64,000 bases of DNA from JBBIRG01 sp964410965 (lineage in GTDB: Bacteria > CLD3 > SB21 > JBBIRG01), in assembly GCA_964410965.1 (NCBI GenBank), contig CAYPIY010000011.1, positions 62,001 through 126,000 on the forward strand, written 5' to 3'. A model generated the notes under the pieces. That model had not been told where the DNA came from. It saw only the letters and a program-made list of their open reading frames with translations, and searched no databases. How positions within the stretch are numbered: position 1 is the stretch's first letter; every line of letters begins with the position of its first letter. Below, in pieces: positions 17,020 to 23,905 of the stretch. Both the position numbers and the translations under genes were made by a program.

Positions 17020-19572
17020 TCAGATAATTTTTTCCGGGTTGAGGTTTAATTGGGACCGACGGTTCCTTCGCCTAAAAATGAGATATCCTGTTACAGAAAT
17101 TAACGCCATGCCTGTAATAGAAATCCATACCCACCGGTAACCGGGACGAAGTTCGATTTTATCCGGATTGCCCCAGAGCGTAAAGGCCGCCCAATGAGAA
17201 GGATCGCATTCAAGCTCATTCGCGTTCGTCAGAAAATTAATTTTCGCCTGCTGAAGGGCTTTCGATTTGCTGGTTCCATCTTTAATCAGCGAATAGAAAT
17301 GATTCATCATGTTCAGCGTGGATTCATCGTCAACGGGCCAATGGCTCATCAGCAGGCTGTTCGCGCCCGCATACGTGAACGCGTGATTGAATCCGACCAT
17401 GCCTTCGCCTTCAGCATACCGTCCCAGGCCGGTTTCACATCCGCTGAGCACGGCCAGGTCGGCGTGAAGATCCAGATTATAGATTTCATAAGCATGGAGA
17501 GCGCATTGATTCCTGGCCAGGCTGTCGGAATGCGTTTCGGGGCCGTCCGAAAAAACGATCCGCGAAAACATAGGATCGTAATCCGATATGACCGCGTGTG
17601 CGGCAAGGTCCAGGATTTTATAATCGGCGGATTTTTCAAAGATATGTTGTTTTATGGACATCGGCTCGGTGAAAGCATCTCCGGGTGCGAGCCGTTCAGC
17701 GGCGGAATGCACCTGTTCCGATGTGTGAGACAAATCATCCATAACGTGATATTTTTCCGCCGCAAAACCGGCGTAATTCATGCGGGTATCGTTTGTTTTC
17801 CCGAGCATATTCAGGAACATGGACGCGGACGGCGAGTATGAAATGACATAATCGTATACCAGATAACGGATTTTCTTTGGGGATTTCCCGTCCGGATTGG
17901 CGGTCACCAGCATTTCAAAGGGAAAATAATAAAGTATCCCGTCGGGGATAATCACAAGTTCTTTTTCAGGGATGAGGAAGGGCGTGAAGGGCAGGAAAAC
18001 ATCCCCGTACAATCTGAAAAGAGCGGAATCCAAGTTACTTCTTGAACGGATCAGATCACGTATCCGGTTTTTCAGTTCCGGGTATTTCACCGGCAGGGTT
18101 TTCGTATGAACCCCGTTGTCCTGGATCACGATTCCGGTCAGCGAATCCCGGGTGACGATGAATTCCAGCATCTGATAGCGGTCGCCGAGGATCTTCCGGA
18201 TCTCAAGCAAATCAAACCGGGCCGGTTCCTGAAGCCTGTGATATTCCGGAAAGCGGGTCTGCATGGATTTCAGCGCTGCGATTTTTTCGAGTTCAAGCGC
18301 CTGAAGCCGCAAGTCATCGACGGCGGAAAAATCAGGATCGTTTCCTTTCCGGGAGTACAGGGTAACGATCCGGCGGTCAAGATCATTCAGGCTGTCGAGA
18401 AGCCGGGGATCGATGCCTTTGGTGATTTTAAAGGAAGCCAGTCCGGTCAGGTATTCCAGGTACCTGGATTTCGAGCGTTCGCTGGTTTCAAGGCATTTTT
18501 CAGGCATGCCGCGGGATGCGTAATACCGTGCCGCATCACGGTACACCGGAACGACTCTTTCGAAGAAGGCCACGATAGAACGTCCTTCGAGAAACCGGGC
18601 CCGTCTTTCCGCCGCCTCGACGGCCCGCCGGTGAAAGCTGTCCGCTGCGGCATAATCACGGCGCAATTCCGCGATTTTCGCCAGGCCGCTGACCGAGTTC
18701 CAGTGATCCGGATTGTAGCGGATCGAACGTTGAAAGCATCCGGCGGCCTGATCCGGACGTCCGGACTGAAGGTACGCATCGCCGAGATCATAATAAGAGT
18801 CGTCGATTCCTACGAGATGCGTGCCGTGAATTTGTACGGCTTTTTTCAGGTAGTGAATGCCTTCGTCATAATTTCCGCAAAACACCTCATTGCAGCCGAG
18901 ATTATTATAGGCCGAAGCGAGCCGGTCTATTCTTTGTTGGGGATGGCTTATCTTTCCGGAGTAGCCGATGGCGGAACGGAAATATTCACCTGCGGCGGCG
19001 TATTGTGCCGAGTCCTGAGCGTTGCATCCCAGCCAAATATAATTGGCGGCAAGTTCGTCGTAACGTTTTTTTTCAGCATAATATTTGTTTGTTGCTTCAA
19101 AATAAAGTTTTGCCATATTATGCCGGCCGTAAAGCTGACTGACGACCGCGAGTTCCTGCAGTATAAAAAAATATATGCCCGGTTTTTCCGTTTGATAATT
19201 CTTTTTTCCGGCCATTTCCATGGCCTGATGGAGATGGAACAGCGATTCATTCAGCCGGCCCATGTGCCACAGAAAATTGGCTTTGAAAGTCAGGGTATAC
19301 GCCTGCATTTCCGTGTTTCGGGTCAGACCGTAGATATCCGCCGAACGGCCCGCATATTCGGCCGCTTTTGCGTAATCGCCCTGATTCTGGCACTGTATGC
19401 TCAAGACGAGGTGTTGATGGGCGATATGATTGGTATCTTTGAATGATTTGGCCGACGATAATGCTTTTTCGGTATTCATATCATCAGTTATCTGGTGGGC
19501 AGGCAAACAATGACGCATCTGAAGTACCCAAAATACACTTAAACCGTTAAAAAAATTTATCCATCTATTCAT
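17020..19572 (-). CDS. TPR-CHAT caspase-like protease with C-terminal membrane anchor
   Basis: About 850 residues from ATG 19572 (a TTG 22 codons earlier is possible; no start has a clear ribosome site). Residues about 40-330 are tetratricopeptide repeats such as DDSYYDLGDAYLQSGRPDQAAGCF. The C-terminal half is a CHAT domain: LVIIPDGILYYFPFE, LDLAAHAV with catalytic His659, and AVLSGCETG with catalytic Cys712, then GEGMVGFNHAFTYAGA and MSHWPVDD. A hydrophobic segment (WVWISITGMALISVTGYLIF) and a basic tail close the protein. CHAT proteins are clan CD cysteine peptidases related to caspases and separase, often activated through a sensor domain. Here the TPRs would be the sensor. Its neighbours are a divergent unknown gene, then an anti-sigma/sigma pair; a proteolytic signalling role is inferred. 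Confidence 0.88.
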   Translation of the reverse strand: MNRWINFFNGLSVFWVLQMRHCLPAHQITDDMNTEKALSSAKSFKDTNHIAHQHLVLSIQCQNQGDYAKAAEYAGRSADIYGLTRNTEMQAYTLTFKANFLWHMGRLNESLFHLHQAMEMAGKKNYQTEKPGIYFFILQELAVVSQLYGRHNMAKLYFEATNKYYAEKKRYDELAANYIWLGCNAQDSAQYAAAGEYFRSAIGYSGKISHPQQRIDRLASAYNNLGCNEVFCGNYDEGIHYLKKAVQIHGTHLVGIDDSYYDLGDAYLQSGRPDQAAGCFQRSIRYNPDHWNSVSGLAKIAELRRDYAAADSFHRRAVEAAERRARFLEGRSIVAFFERVVPVYRDAARYYASRGMPEKCLETSERSKSRYLEYLTGLASFKITKGIDPRLLDSLNDLDRRIVTLYSRKGNDPDFSAVDDLRLQALELEKIAALKSMQTRFPEYHRLQEPARFDLLEIRKILGDRYQMLEFIVTRDSLTGIVIQDNGVHTKTLPVKYPELKNRIRDLIRSRSNLDSALFRLYGDVFLPFTPFLIPEKELVIIPDGILYYFPFEMLVTANPDGKSPKKIRYLVYDYVISYSPSASMFLNMLGKTNDTRMNYAGFAAEKYHVMDDLSHTSEQVHSAAERLAPGDAFTEPMSIKQHIFEKSADYKILDLAAHAVISDYDPMFSRIVFSDGPETHSDSLARNQCALHAYEIYNLDLHADLAVLSGCETGLGRYAEGEGMVGFNHAFTYAGANSLLMSHWPVDDESTLNMMNHFYSLIKDGTSKSKALQQAKINFLTNANELECDPSHWAAFTLWGNPDKIELRPGYRWVWISITGMALISVTGYLIFRRRNRRSQLNLNPEKII

Positions 19573-19582
19573 GAAAAATTTT

Positions 19583-19622
19583 GGTATAAAATTAATGTTT
19601 ATTCGTCTATATATATAGAAAG
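19583..19622 (+). promoter_or_regulatory. Shared motif copy 1, putative ECF-type promoter
   Basis: TTGGTATAAA ... TTTATTCGTCTATATATATAG. GGTATA and CGTCT are 21 bp apart. It is in the plus orientation, with CGTCT 93 bp before the start of the 161-residue gene. See copies 2 and 3 at 20912-20959 and 21636-21676. CGT in the -10 element is common for ECF sigma factors. Confidence 0.5.
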
Positions 19623-19696
19623 TATCAGTACGGAGCAAATAGAATTTCGGGAAAATCCCGAATGCCGTTCACTCAATTAACGAAAGGAACCATCCT

Positions 19697-20182
19697 ATGA
19701 GTAACCCGAATAAGAGTTTAGTTGTACCCCCTCCGCCTGAATCCTCAGATTCTGAATTCAATCCGGCCGGTGGAGCGATCCTGGACATCCCTGCCGACTG
19801 CGTCGTGGATTTTTCGCATACTTACCTTGCCAAATCCATTGATCCGTGCAAGGATTGTCTTTTTGTTATCCAGGTCAGGGAAAGAGGATCCATGAAAATG
19901 AAATGGGCTGACCCGGACTGGAAAACGGACGATCAGCGGGTGATCCAGTTCAACAATAACCTCGACAGCGGGAAAATCATTATCATCGGCGCCAAAGAGA
20001 TTTTGCTGAACGGAGCACATGGCGAAGCCCAGTCCATCGCATTTTGGAACTACAACGGCATGGGGGAATTACCCAAAGAAACATACGCTCCTCAAAAGGA
20101 ACGCTGGGCGGACTTCATCACCGAAAAAACCAATTCCATCCAGATTGTGGACGGTTATGTGAAGATCGTCGATCTCAGCTGA
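19697..20182 (+). CDS. Unknown protein divergent from the CHAT protease
   Basis: A 161-residue soluble protein I do not recognise. It starts with a proline-rich segment (LVVPPPPESSDSEF), has two close cysteines (DPCKDC, about 50-53), then a beta-rich body ending IVDGYVKIVDLS. There is no signal peptide or membrane segment. CGAAAGGAACC precedes the ATG. It has a sigma-motif copy upstream and a good terminator downstream, so it is an independent transcript. Its position makes it a candidate substrate or effector of the CHAT protease; that is a guess from context. Confidence 0.65.
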   Translation: MSNPNKSLVVPPPPESSDSEFNPAGGAILDIPADCVVDFSHTYLAKSIDPCKDCLFVIQVRERGSMKMKWADPDWKTDDQRVIQFNNNLDSGKIIIIGAKEILLNGAHGEAQSIAFWNYNGMGELPKETYAPQKERWADFITEKTNSIQIVDGYVKIVDLS

Positions 20183-20211
20183 TATTCGGTAATATCGGTG
20201 AAAAAGAAGAA

Positions 20212-20240
20212 AAGGGCTGTTTACGGACAGTCCTTTTTTT
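20212..20240 (+). terminator. Terminator after the 161-residue gene
   Basis: GGGCTGT pairs with ACAGTCC (one G-U) across a six-base loop and is followed by seven or more T. It is 30 bp after the stop codon. Confidence 0.8.
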
Positions 20241-20245
20241 ATTTG

Positions 20246-20881
20246 TTATTTTTTAATTTCTTTTTTGGCGCGTATAGCCTGGATCTTATCCCGATAGTCG
20301 CCGATTTTTTTCTTCAGATAAATATTAACCGTCGAGGAATCCGCCCGCAGGAAGAGCCGGTCCGCTTCATCGATTTTTATCCCGTCATAGTCCGGAAAAA
20401 GGCCGAGTACAGAGGTTTTTGCGTCGAACATTTTCAGTACGCCTTCTTTGAAAAGCGTCATTCCCGGATCTTCTTTTGTTTTACCGTCCCGGTACACGGT
20501 TGTTTTTTGCGCAAATTGATAATCATCGCTGAATATCGCCAGGCCGGTATCGCTGTGATCAAAATTCCGGTTTATGAAGTAATAGGCCGTTCCGTAGGAA
20601 AGGAAAAACACGAAGACCGCTGCTGCCGCTGACATCCAGAGCTTCCGGTTCCTTTTTTCTTTCCGGTAATCGGATTTCAATTTCCTGAAATGATCTTCCG
20701 CGTTATTGGATGCATGAAACAGGTCATATCGTTCTTTGTATTGGATATGTTTTTCTCGGCATAACTCACAAACAGAAAGATGAGACTCAATTTCCTGGAT
20801 AAGATTCTCATCTAAACTGAATTCTCTTCTCAGGACAAAGTCAACCAGTTGTGCCTGAGTCGGATGTTCGTTCGGTTTCAT
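20246..20881 (-). CDS. Zinc-finger transmembrane anti-sigma factor
   Basis: A 211-residue protein with the layout of a membrane anti-sigma factor. The cytoplasmic N-terminus has H34-x3-C38-x2-C41 (HLSVCELC), the ZAS/zf-HC2 zinc site that holds a sigma factor. A membrane segment lies at about 81-102 (LWMSAAAAVFVFFLSYGTAYYF), and about 108 extracytoplasmic residues follow with no recognised domain. It lies 86 bp downstream of the sigma gene on the same strand, but has its own promoter-like motif 55 bp upstream. Release of sigma would require cleavage or a conformational signal. Confidence 0.8.
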   Translation of the reverse strand: MKPNEHPTQAQLVDFVLRREFSLDENLIQEIESHLSVCELCREKHIQYKERYDLFHASNNAEDHFRKLKSDYRKEKRNRKLWMSAAAAVFVFFLSYGTAYYFINRNFDHSDTGLAIFSDDYQFAQKTTVYRDGKTKEDPGMTLFKEGVLKMFDAKTSVLGLFPDYDGIKIDEADRLFLRADSSTVNIYLKKKIGDYRDKIQAIRAKKEIKK

Positions 20882-20911
20882 GTTTTCTCCCGGGTGATAA
20901 AAATGACTTCC

Positions 20912-20959
20912 CCATTACTCTCTAATTAATAAGACGAATGAACCGGAAAAATATCCTTT
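20912..20959 (-). promoter_or_regulatory. Shared motif copy 2, putative ECF-type promoter
   Basis: On the minus strand AAAGGATATTTTT, then GGTTCATTCGTCTTATTAAT. GGATA (20956) and CGTCT (20936) are 20 bp apart. The 14-mer TTCATTCGTCTTAT is identical to copy 3. It points at the anti-sigma gene, 55 bp from its start. Confidence 0.6.
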
Positions 20960-20966
20960 TTTTCTT

Positions 20967-21656
20967 TTAATAAAATGATTTTGTATTTATAATTTCATTG
21001 ATTTCATTGGAATTACGCGCGGATATCATGCCCATGTGAAAGAGCTTTCGAGCCTTATCAGTTGAAATATTCAGTTCCGCGGCAATTTCAGGATATGATT
21101 TGTTCTCCTTTAACCTTTTGGTCAGTACTATCTGACAATCGGGTTGTATCCGGCCGGATATCCTTTCCAGAAAACGATCCATGAGATCGTTTCCTTCAAT
21201 GTCTTTCATCAATTCTTCTGCGAAATCATAGGCAATCATATCCGTTTGATATAAATCATTATTATCTTCATAATATTCAAGTTTTGACTGAGCCGTTCTA
21301 AAATAATCCAACATTTTATTTTTACATATGATTGAAATCCACGAAGCGAATCGGCCCGGTTCCTTAACGGTATGATGATGAGAAAGAAATTTTGAATAAG
21401 CCAGTTCAATCAGTTGTTCAGTATCTCCCGGGGAAGTAATTTGGGCGCTGATAAGTTTTCGTAAAAAATACCTTCGTGTCCAATAATAGACCCACACCTG
21501 AATAGTCTGAAAATCGTTTTGATCCTTACCGGAACGCCATTTTTCAAACAAATCATTGATTTGTTCATGATTATCCAATGAAAAATCAAGAGTTTGAGAG
21601 AGTCGGCTCAATTCAGAGCCCGTTTCCGTATTTGTAAGGATAAAAATCTTTTTCAT
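20967..21656 (-). CDS. Sigma-70 family (ECF-like) RNA polymerase sigma factor
   Basis: A 229-residue sigma factor from ATG 21656 (MKKIFILTN). The open frame extends 28 codons to a TTG, but that part is hydrophobic and unlike a sigma factor. GRFASWISIICKNKMLDYFR is region 2, and IVLTKRLKENKSYPEIAAELNISTDKARKLFHMG is the region 4 helix-turn-helix. There is a longer N-terminal part (about 70 residues) than in minimal ECF factors. A membrane anti-sigma gene follows, the classic pair. The divergent gene at 21746 carries the shared promoter-like motif, which overlaps this start codon. Confidence 0.82.
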   Translation of the reverse strand: MKKIFILTNTETGSELSRLSQTLDFSLDNHEQINDLFEKWRSGKDQNDFQTIQVWVYYWTRRYFLRKLISAQITSPGDTEQLIELAYSKFLSHHHTVKEPGRFASWISIICKNKMLDYFRTAQSKLEYYEDNNDLYQTDMIAYDFAEELMKDIEGNDLMDRFLERISGRIQPDCQIVLTKRLKENKSYPEIAAELNISTDKARKLFHMGMISARNSNEINEIINTKSFY

Positions 21657-21676
21657 TCGTCTTATATAGTATAGGG
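21636..21676 (+). promoter_or_regulatory. Shared motif copy 3, putative ECF-type promoter
   Basis: AAGGATAAAAATC, then TTTTCATTCGTCTTATATAG. GGATA (21638) and CGTCT (21658) are 20 bp apart. Plus orientation, 88 bp before the receiver-like gene. It overlaps the first codons of the sigma gene on the other strand. Confidence 0.55.
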
Positions 21677-21745
21677 GATAAAGAAGATCCCATAAACATA
21701 TTACAAAAATAAACGCAAAGAAAACAGATAAATCAAACAAATCTT

Positions 21746-22207
21746 ATGATAACTAACCCGGTAAGAAATATGTTTAAAGGAAAAACCGAAAATCAGGATA
21801 CTCAAAAAGTGTACAGACCCATTCTTAACAGCCGGACCGTGATGCTGATCAGCGGCAATCCGGAGAGAATCAAAACAATCAGTATGGAATTATATTTTCA
21901 CGGATATAATTCCATCAAAGAAGATAGCTGTCCGATGGCGATTGAGTCATTGGGACTGCTGAATGTCGCCGTAGTGATGATCGATCTGGATTTCCCGGCC
22001 GAAGAAACGGAATCGCTTATCGGCTGGCTGGAGGTAAATCGTCCATACGTGCGGACCTTTCTTTTTGGTTCTTTTCCTCACGGTTTTGAGTTGTATCCGG
22101 CCGCCGGACAACCCGACCGTCCGTTGTCCTATACTCCGATCGGATTGCCCCGTGCGTTAAAAATGATCCGACAGAGTCATGAAGAAGATACGGAACGGGA
22201 ATCCTGA
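21746..22207 (+). CDS. Degenerate receiver-domain-like protein
   Basis: A 153-residue protein. Residues about 31-115 read like a response-regulator receiver fold: VMLISGNPERIKTISMEL (strand 1, helix 1), then LLNVAVVMIDLDFP with an aspartate at the phospho-acceptor position, then VRTFLFGS. The acidic pair that normally follows strand 1 is replaced by SGN, so phosphorylation is doubtful. There is no output domain. No clear ribosome site precedes ATG 21746; ATG 21770 is an alternative. It is divergent from the sigma gene and carries its promoter-like motif. Confidence 0.5.
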   Translation: MITNPVRNMFKGKTENQDTQKVYRPILNSRTVMLISGNPERIKTISMELYFHGYNSIKEDSCPMAIESLGLLNVAVVMIDLDFPAEETESLIGWLEVNRPYVRTFLFGSFPHGFELYPAAGQPDRPLSYTPIGLPRALKMIRQSHEEDTERES

Positions 22208-22355
22208 AAAAAAAAAGAACGAGACATTCAGATTAGGGGGAGCCCGTCACCGCGGAACAGCCGGATGCAAAGTATTTTTCCCCATTACTTTTTCATTCCT
22301 GTTCCCGGTGCGGGAGTTTATTCAGAGGAAAAAAACCTATAAAAAGGATCCAATC

Positions 22356-22745
22356 ATGAAAACTCATACGGTCAAACGCGGTGATACACTGATCAAAATA
22401 TCTGACACGTTTTTCGGACAGAGTGGTTATGCCCTGAATATTGCTTCATACAACGGGATACCGAACCCTGACCTGATCCGGGTCGGGCAGGTAATGATGA
22501 TCCCTCCTCTGAAGTGGCTGCTGGCGAGGGACGGCTCACAAGACGGACGGAGTTTGGTGAATGTTCCGCACGGGTTAAACGAAATCATTCAGACGTTCGG
22601 TGATATTTATCCATACATCCGTGCGGACGGAACGCTTAACCCGGCGTGGGAGCGGACCTATCTTACGCGTGTTCCCGTCGGTTCCGATCTCATGCCGGCA
22701 TGGGACCAATCTGTTAAGATTAAAAAGATATACACGCACGTTTAA
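22356..22745 (+). CDS. LysM-domain protein
   Basis: About 129 residues. Residues 2-49 (HTVKRGDTLIKIS ... GQVMMIPP) are a LysM peptidoglycan/glycan-binding domain. The remaining 80 residues (GLNEIIQTFGDIYPYI ... YLTRVPV) resemble a segment seen in some M15-peptidase or phage-like cell-wall proteins, but the match is from memory and weak. There is no signal peptide. I start at ATG 22356 because AAAGGA lies seven bases before; the open frame extends 59 codons upstream in low-quality sequence. Confidence 0.65.
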   Translation: MKTHTVKRGDTLIKISDTFFGQSGYALNIASYNGIPNPDLIRVGQVMMIPPLKWLLARDGSQDGRSLVNVPHGLNEIIQTFGDIYPYIRADGTLNPAWERTYLTRVPVGSDLMPAWDQSVKIKKIYTHV

Positions 22746-22813
22746 AATGCGCGGGAGTCTTTGAATTTATACGGAATGAGATTACGGATACGATACGTCA
22801 TCCCGCGTATTTT
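22744..22813. repeat. Long-loop inverted repeat after the LysM gene
   Basis: AAAATGCGCGGGA pairs with TCCCGCGTATTTT (13 pairs with one G-U) over a 44-base loop. It may act as a terminator for the LysM gene, whose stop overlaps its edge. Confidence 0.4.
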
Positions 22814-22858
22814 ACATTAAAGTAACGGTCCGGGTAACCGGCTGTTTTTGAAACGACC

Positions 22859-23236
22859 ATGGATTACAACAAACGCATAGCCGATCTGGTCCGGATCAAT
22901 CACCCGGATCCGGCTTTCTGCGTGAAAAAACTTGCGGATATGTTGGACGTTTCGAACGCGTATTTGTGGGAACTGACCGTCCGGGTCCATGGCCTGACCC
23001 CTTGTGAGCTTATCGAACTGTACCGCATACGGACGGCCATGACGATCATGAGCATAGAGGACACTGATATGATCCGCGTAAGCCTGAAATCAGGATTCGG
23101 GAGCATACGCGCTTTCCGCGACGCGTTCCAGCGCCGTCTGAACATGACTCCTTCCGAATGCAGGGATACGATAAAAGACCGCAAACAACCCGATCCCGTC
23201 AGGAAGTTAAACGCCCGGCTGAATATGGAAAAATGA
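22859..23236 (+). CDS. AraC-type DNA-binding protein, single domain
   Basis: A 125-residue protein that is almost entirely an AraC/XylS helix-turn-helix pair: FCVKKLADMLDVSNAYLWELTVRVHGLTPCELIELYRIR (first HTH), then IRVSLKSGFGSIRAFRDAFQRRLNMTPSECR (second HTH). No ligand-binding or receiver domain is attached, so it may be constitutive or take signals from a partner. The nearby receiver-like protein is a possible partner, but this is speculation. Target genes are unknown. Confidence 0.75.
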   Translation: MDYNKRIADLVRINHPDPAFCVKKLADMLDVSNAYLWELTVRVHGLTPCELIELYRIRTAMTIMSIEDTDMIRVSLKSGFGSIRAFRDAFQRRLNMTPSECRDTIKDRKQPDPVRKLNARLNMEK

Positions 23237-23345
23237 ACGGGTATTGATCAAACCGCCTGCATCCTTCATACCGGCTAAGCGCTTGATTACGAATTGTTTT
23301 TTAATTGCGGGTTGCAACGACATTCCTATTATCGTTTTCATTTTT

Positions 23346-23392
23346 TACCTGAGATTTCTGCCCTTGATAATGATTATAATAAACTTTAAAAT
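23346..23392 (+). promoter_or_regulatory. Promoter of the four-helix-bundle gene
   Basis: TTGATA (23364-23369), 17 bp, TAAAAT (23387-23392). The bases before it (CCTGAGATTTCTGCCCTTGA) closely match those before the promoter at 33054. Confidence 0.55.
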
Positions 23393-23411
23393 GATGATAT
23401 ATAAATTATTC

Positions 23412-23450
23412 GAGTTAAGGAGTTTATAGAGTTAGAGAGTTAATACAGTT
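23412..23450 (+). repeat. GAGTTTATAGAGTT-family repeat, 5' flank of four-helix gene
   Basis: GAGTTAAGGAGTTTATAGAG then TTAGAGAGTTAATACAGTT. It closely matches bases 23524-23562 inside the downstream gene. An inverted copy is at 23847-23883 and further copies at 26189-26262. Confidence 0.8.
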
Positions 23451-23467
23451 CAAAATCGGAGACTTTT

Positions 23468-23905
23468 ATGGGTAAGATTGAACGGTTTGAAGATTTGCTC
23501 GTATGGCAGAAGGCAAGGGAATTAGTTAAGGAAGTTTATAGAGTTACGGAGTTGGGGGAGTTTAAGAGAGATTACGGTTTGAAAGATCAGATGAGGCGGG
23601 CTACAACATCGGTTATGCTGAATATCGCTGAAGGATTTGCCCGAAGAACGAATAAGGAATTCGGATATTTTTTATTTGTAGCGCATGGTTCCATTGCGGA
23701 AGTTCAATCTATTTTATATATCGCTTCGGATTTGAAATATTTGGATAAATCGGCATTCGATAAATTATATTCTCAATGTGATGAAATCTCCAGAATGATA
23801 TCCGGACTCATTACGTATTTGAAAAATTATAATCGTAAGGACAAACCAACCAACTCTATAAACTCCCCCAACTCTATTAACCCGAAAGATAAAGGAGAGG
23901 TATGA
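23468..23905 (+). CDS. Four-helix-bundle protein (23S rRNA-intervening-sequence family)
   Basis: A 145-residue protein of the S23/TIGR02436 four-helix-bundle family, related in fold to the Avd accessory protein of diversity-generating retroelements. Typical parts are FEDLLVWQKARELVKEVY, DQMRRATTSVMLNIAEGFAR and EFGYFLFVAHGSIAEVQS. The molecular function is unknown; a nucleic-acid-binding role is often suggested. The last ~20 residues (TNSINSPNSINP) are encoded by an inverted copy of the flanking repeat. Its stop overlaps the next start as ATGA (23902-23905). Confidence 0.85.
   Translation: MGKIERFEDLLVWQKARELVKEVYRVTELGEFKRDYGLKDQMRRATTSVMLNIAEGFARRTNKEFGYFLFVAHGSIAEVQSILYIASDLKYLDKSAFDKLYSQCDEISRMISGLITYLKNYNRKDKPTNSINSPNSINPKDKGEV
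23847..23883 (-). repeat. Inverted GAGTTTATAGAGTT repeat, 3' flank inside the four-helix gene
   Basis: ACCAACTCTATAAACTCCCC, the reverse complement of the 5' family. Its complement shares GAGTTGGGGGAGTTTA exactly with coding bases 23549-23564. It encodes the low-complexity tail of the protein. Confidence 0.8.

Noticed and set aside
18106..19446. A 446-codon open frame on the plus strand opposite the CHAT gene
   Set aside because: It is antisense to a protein with clear TPR and CHAT motifs, has no ribosome site and an unnatural composition; a shadow.
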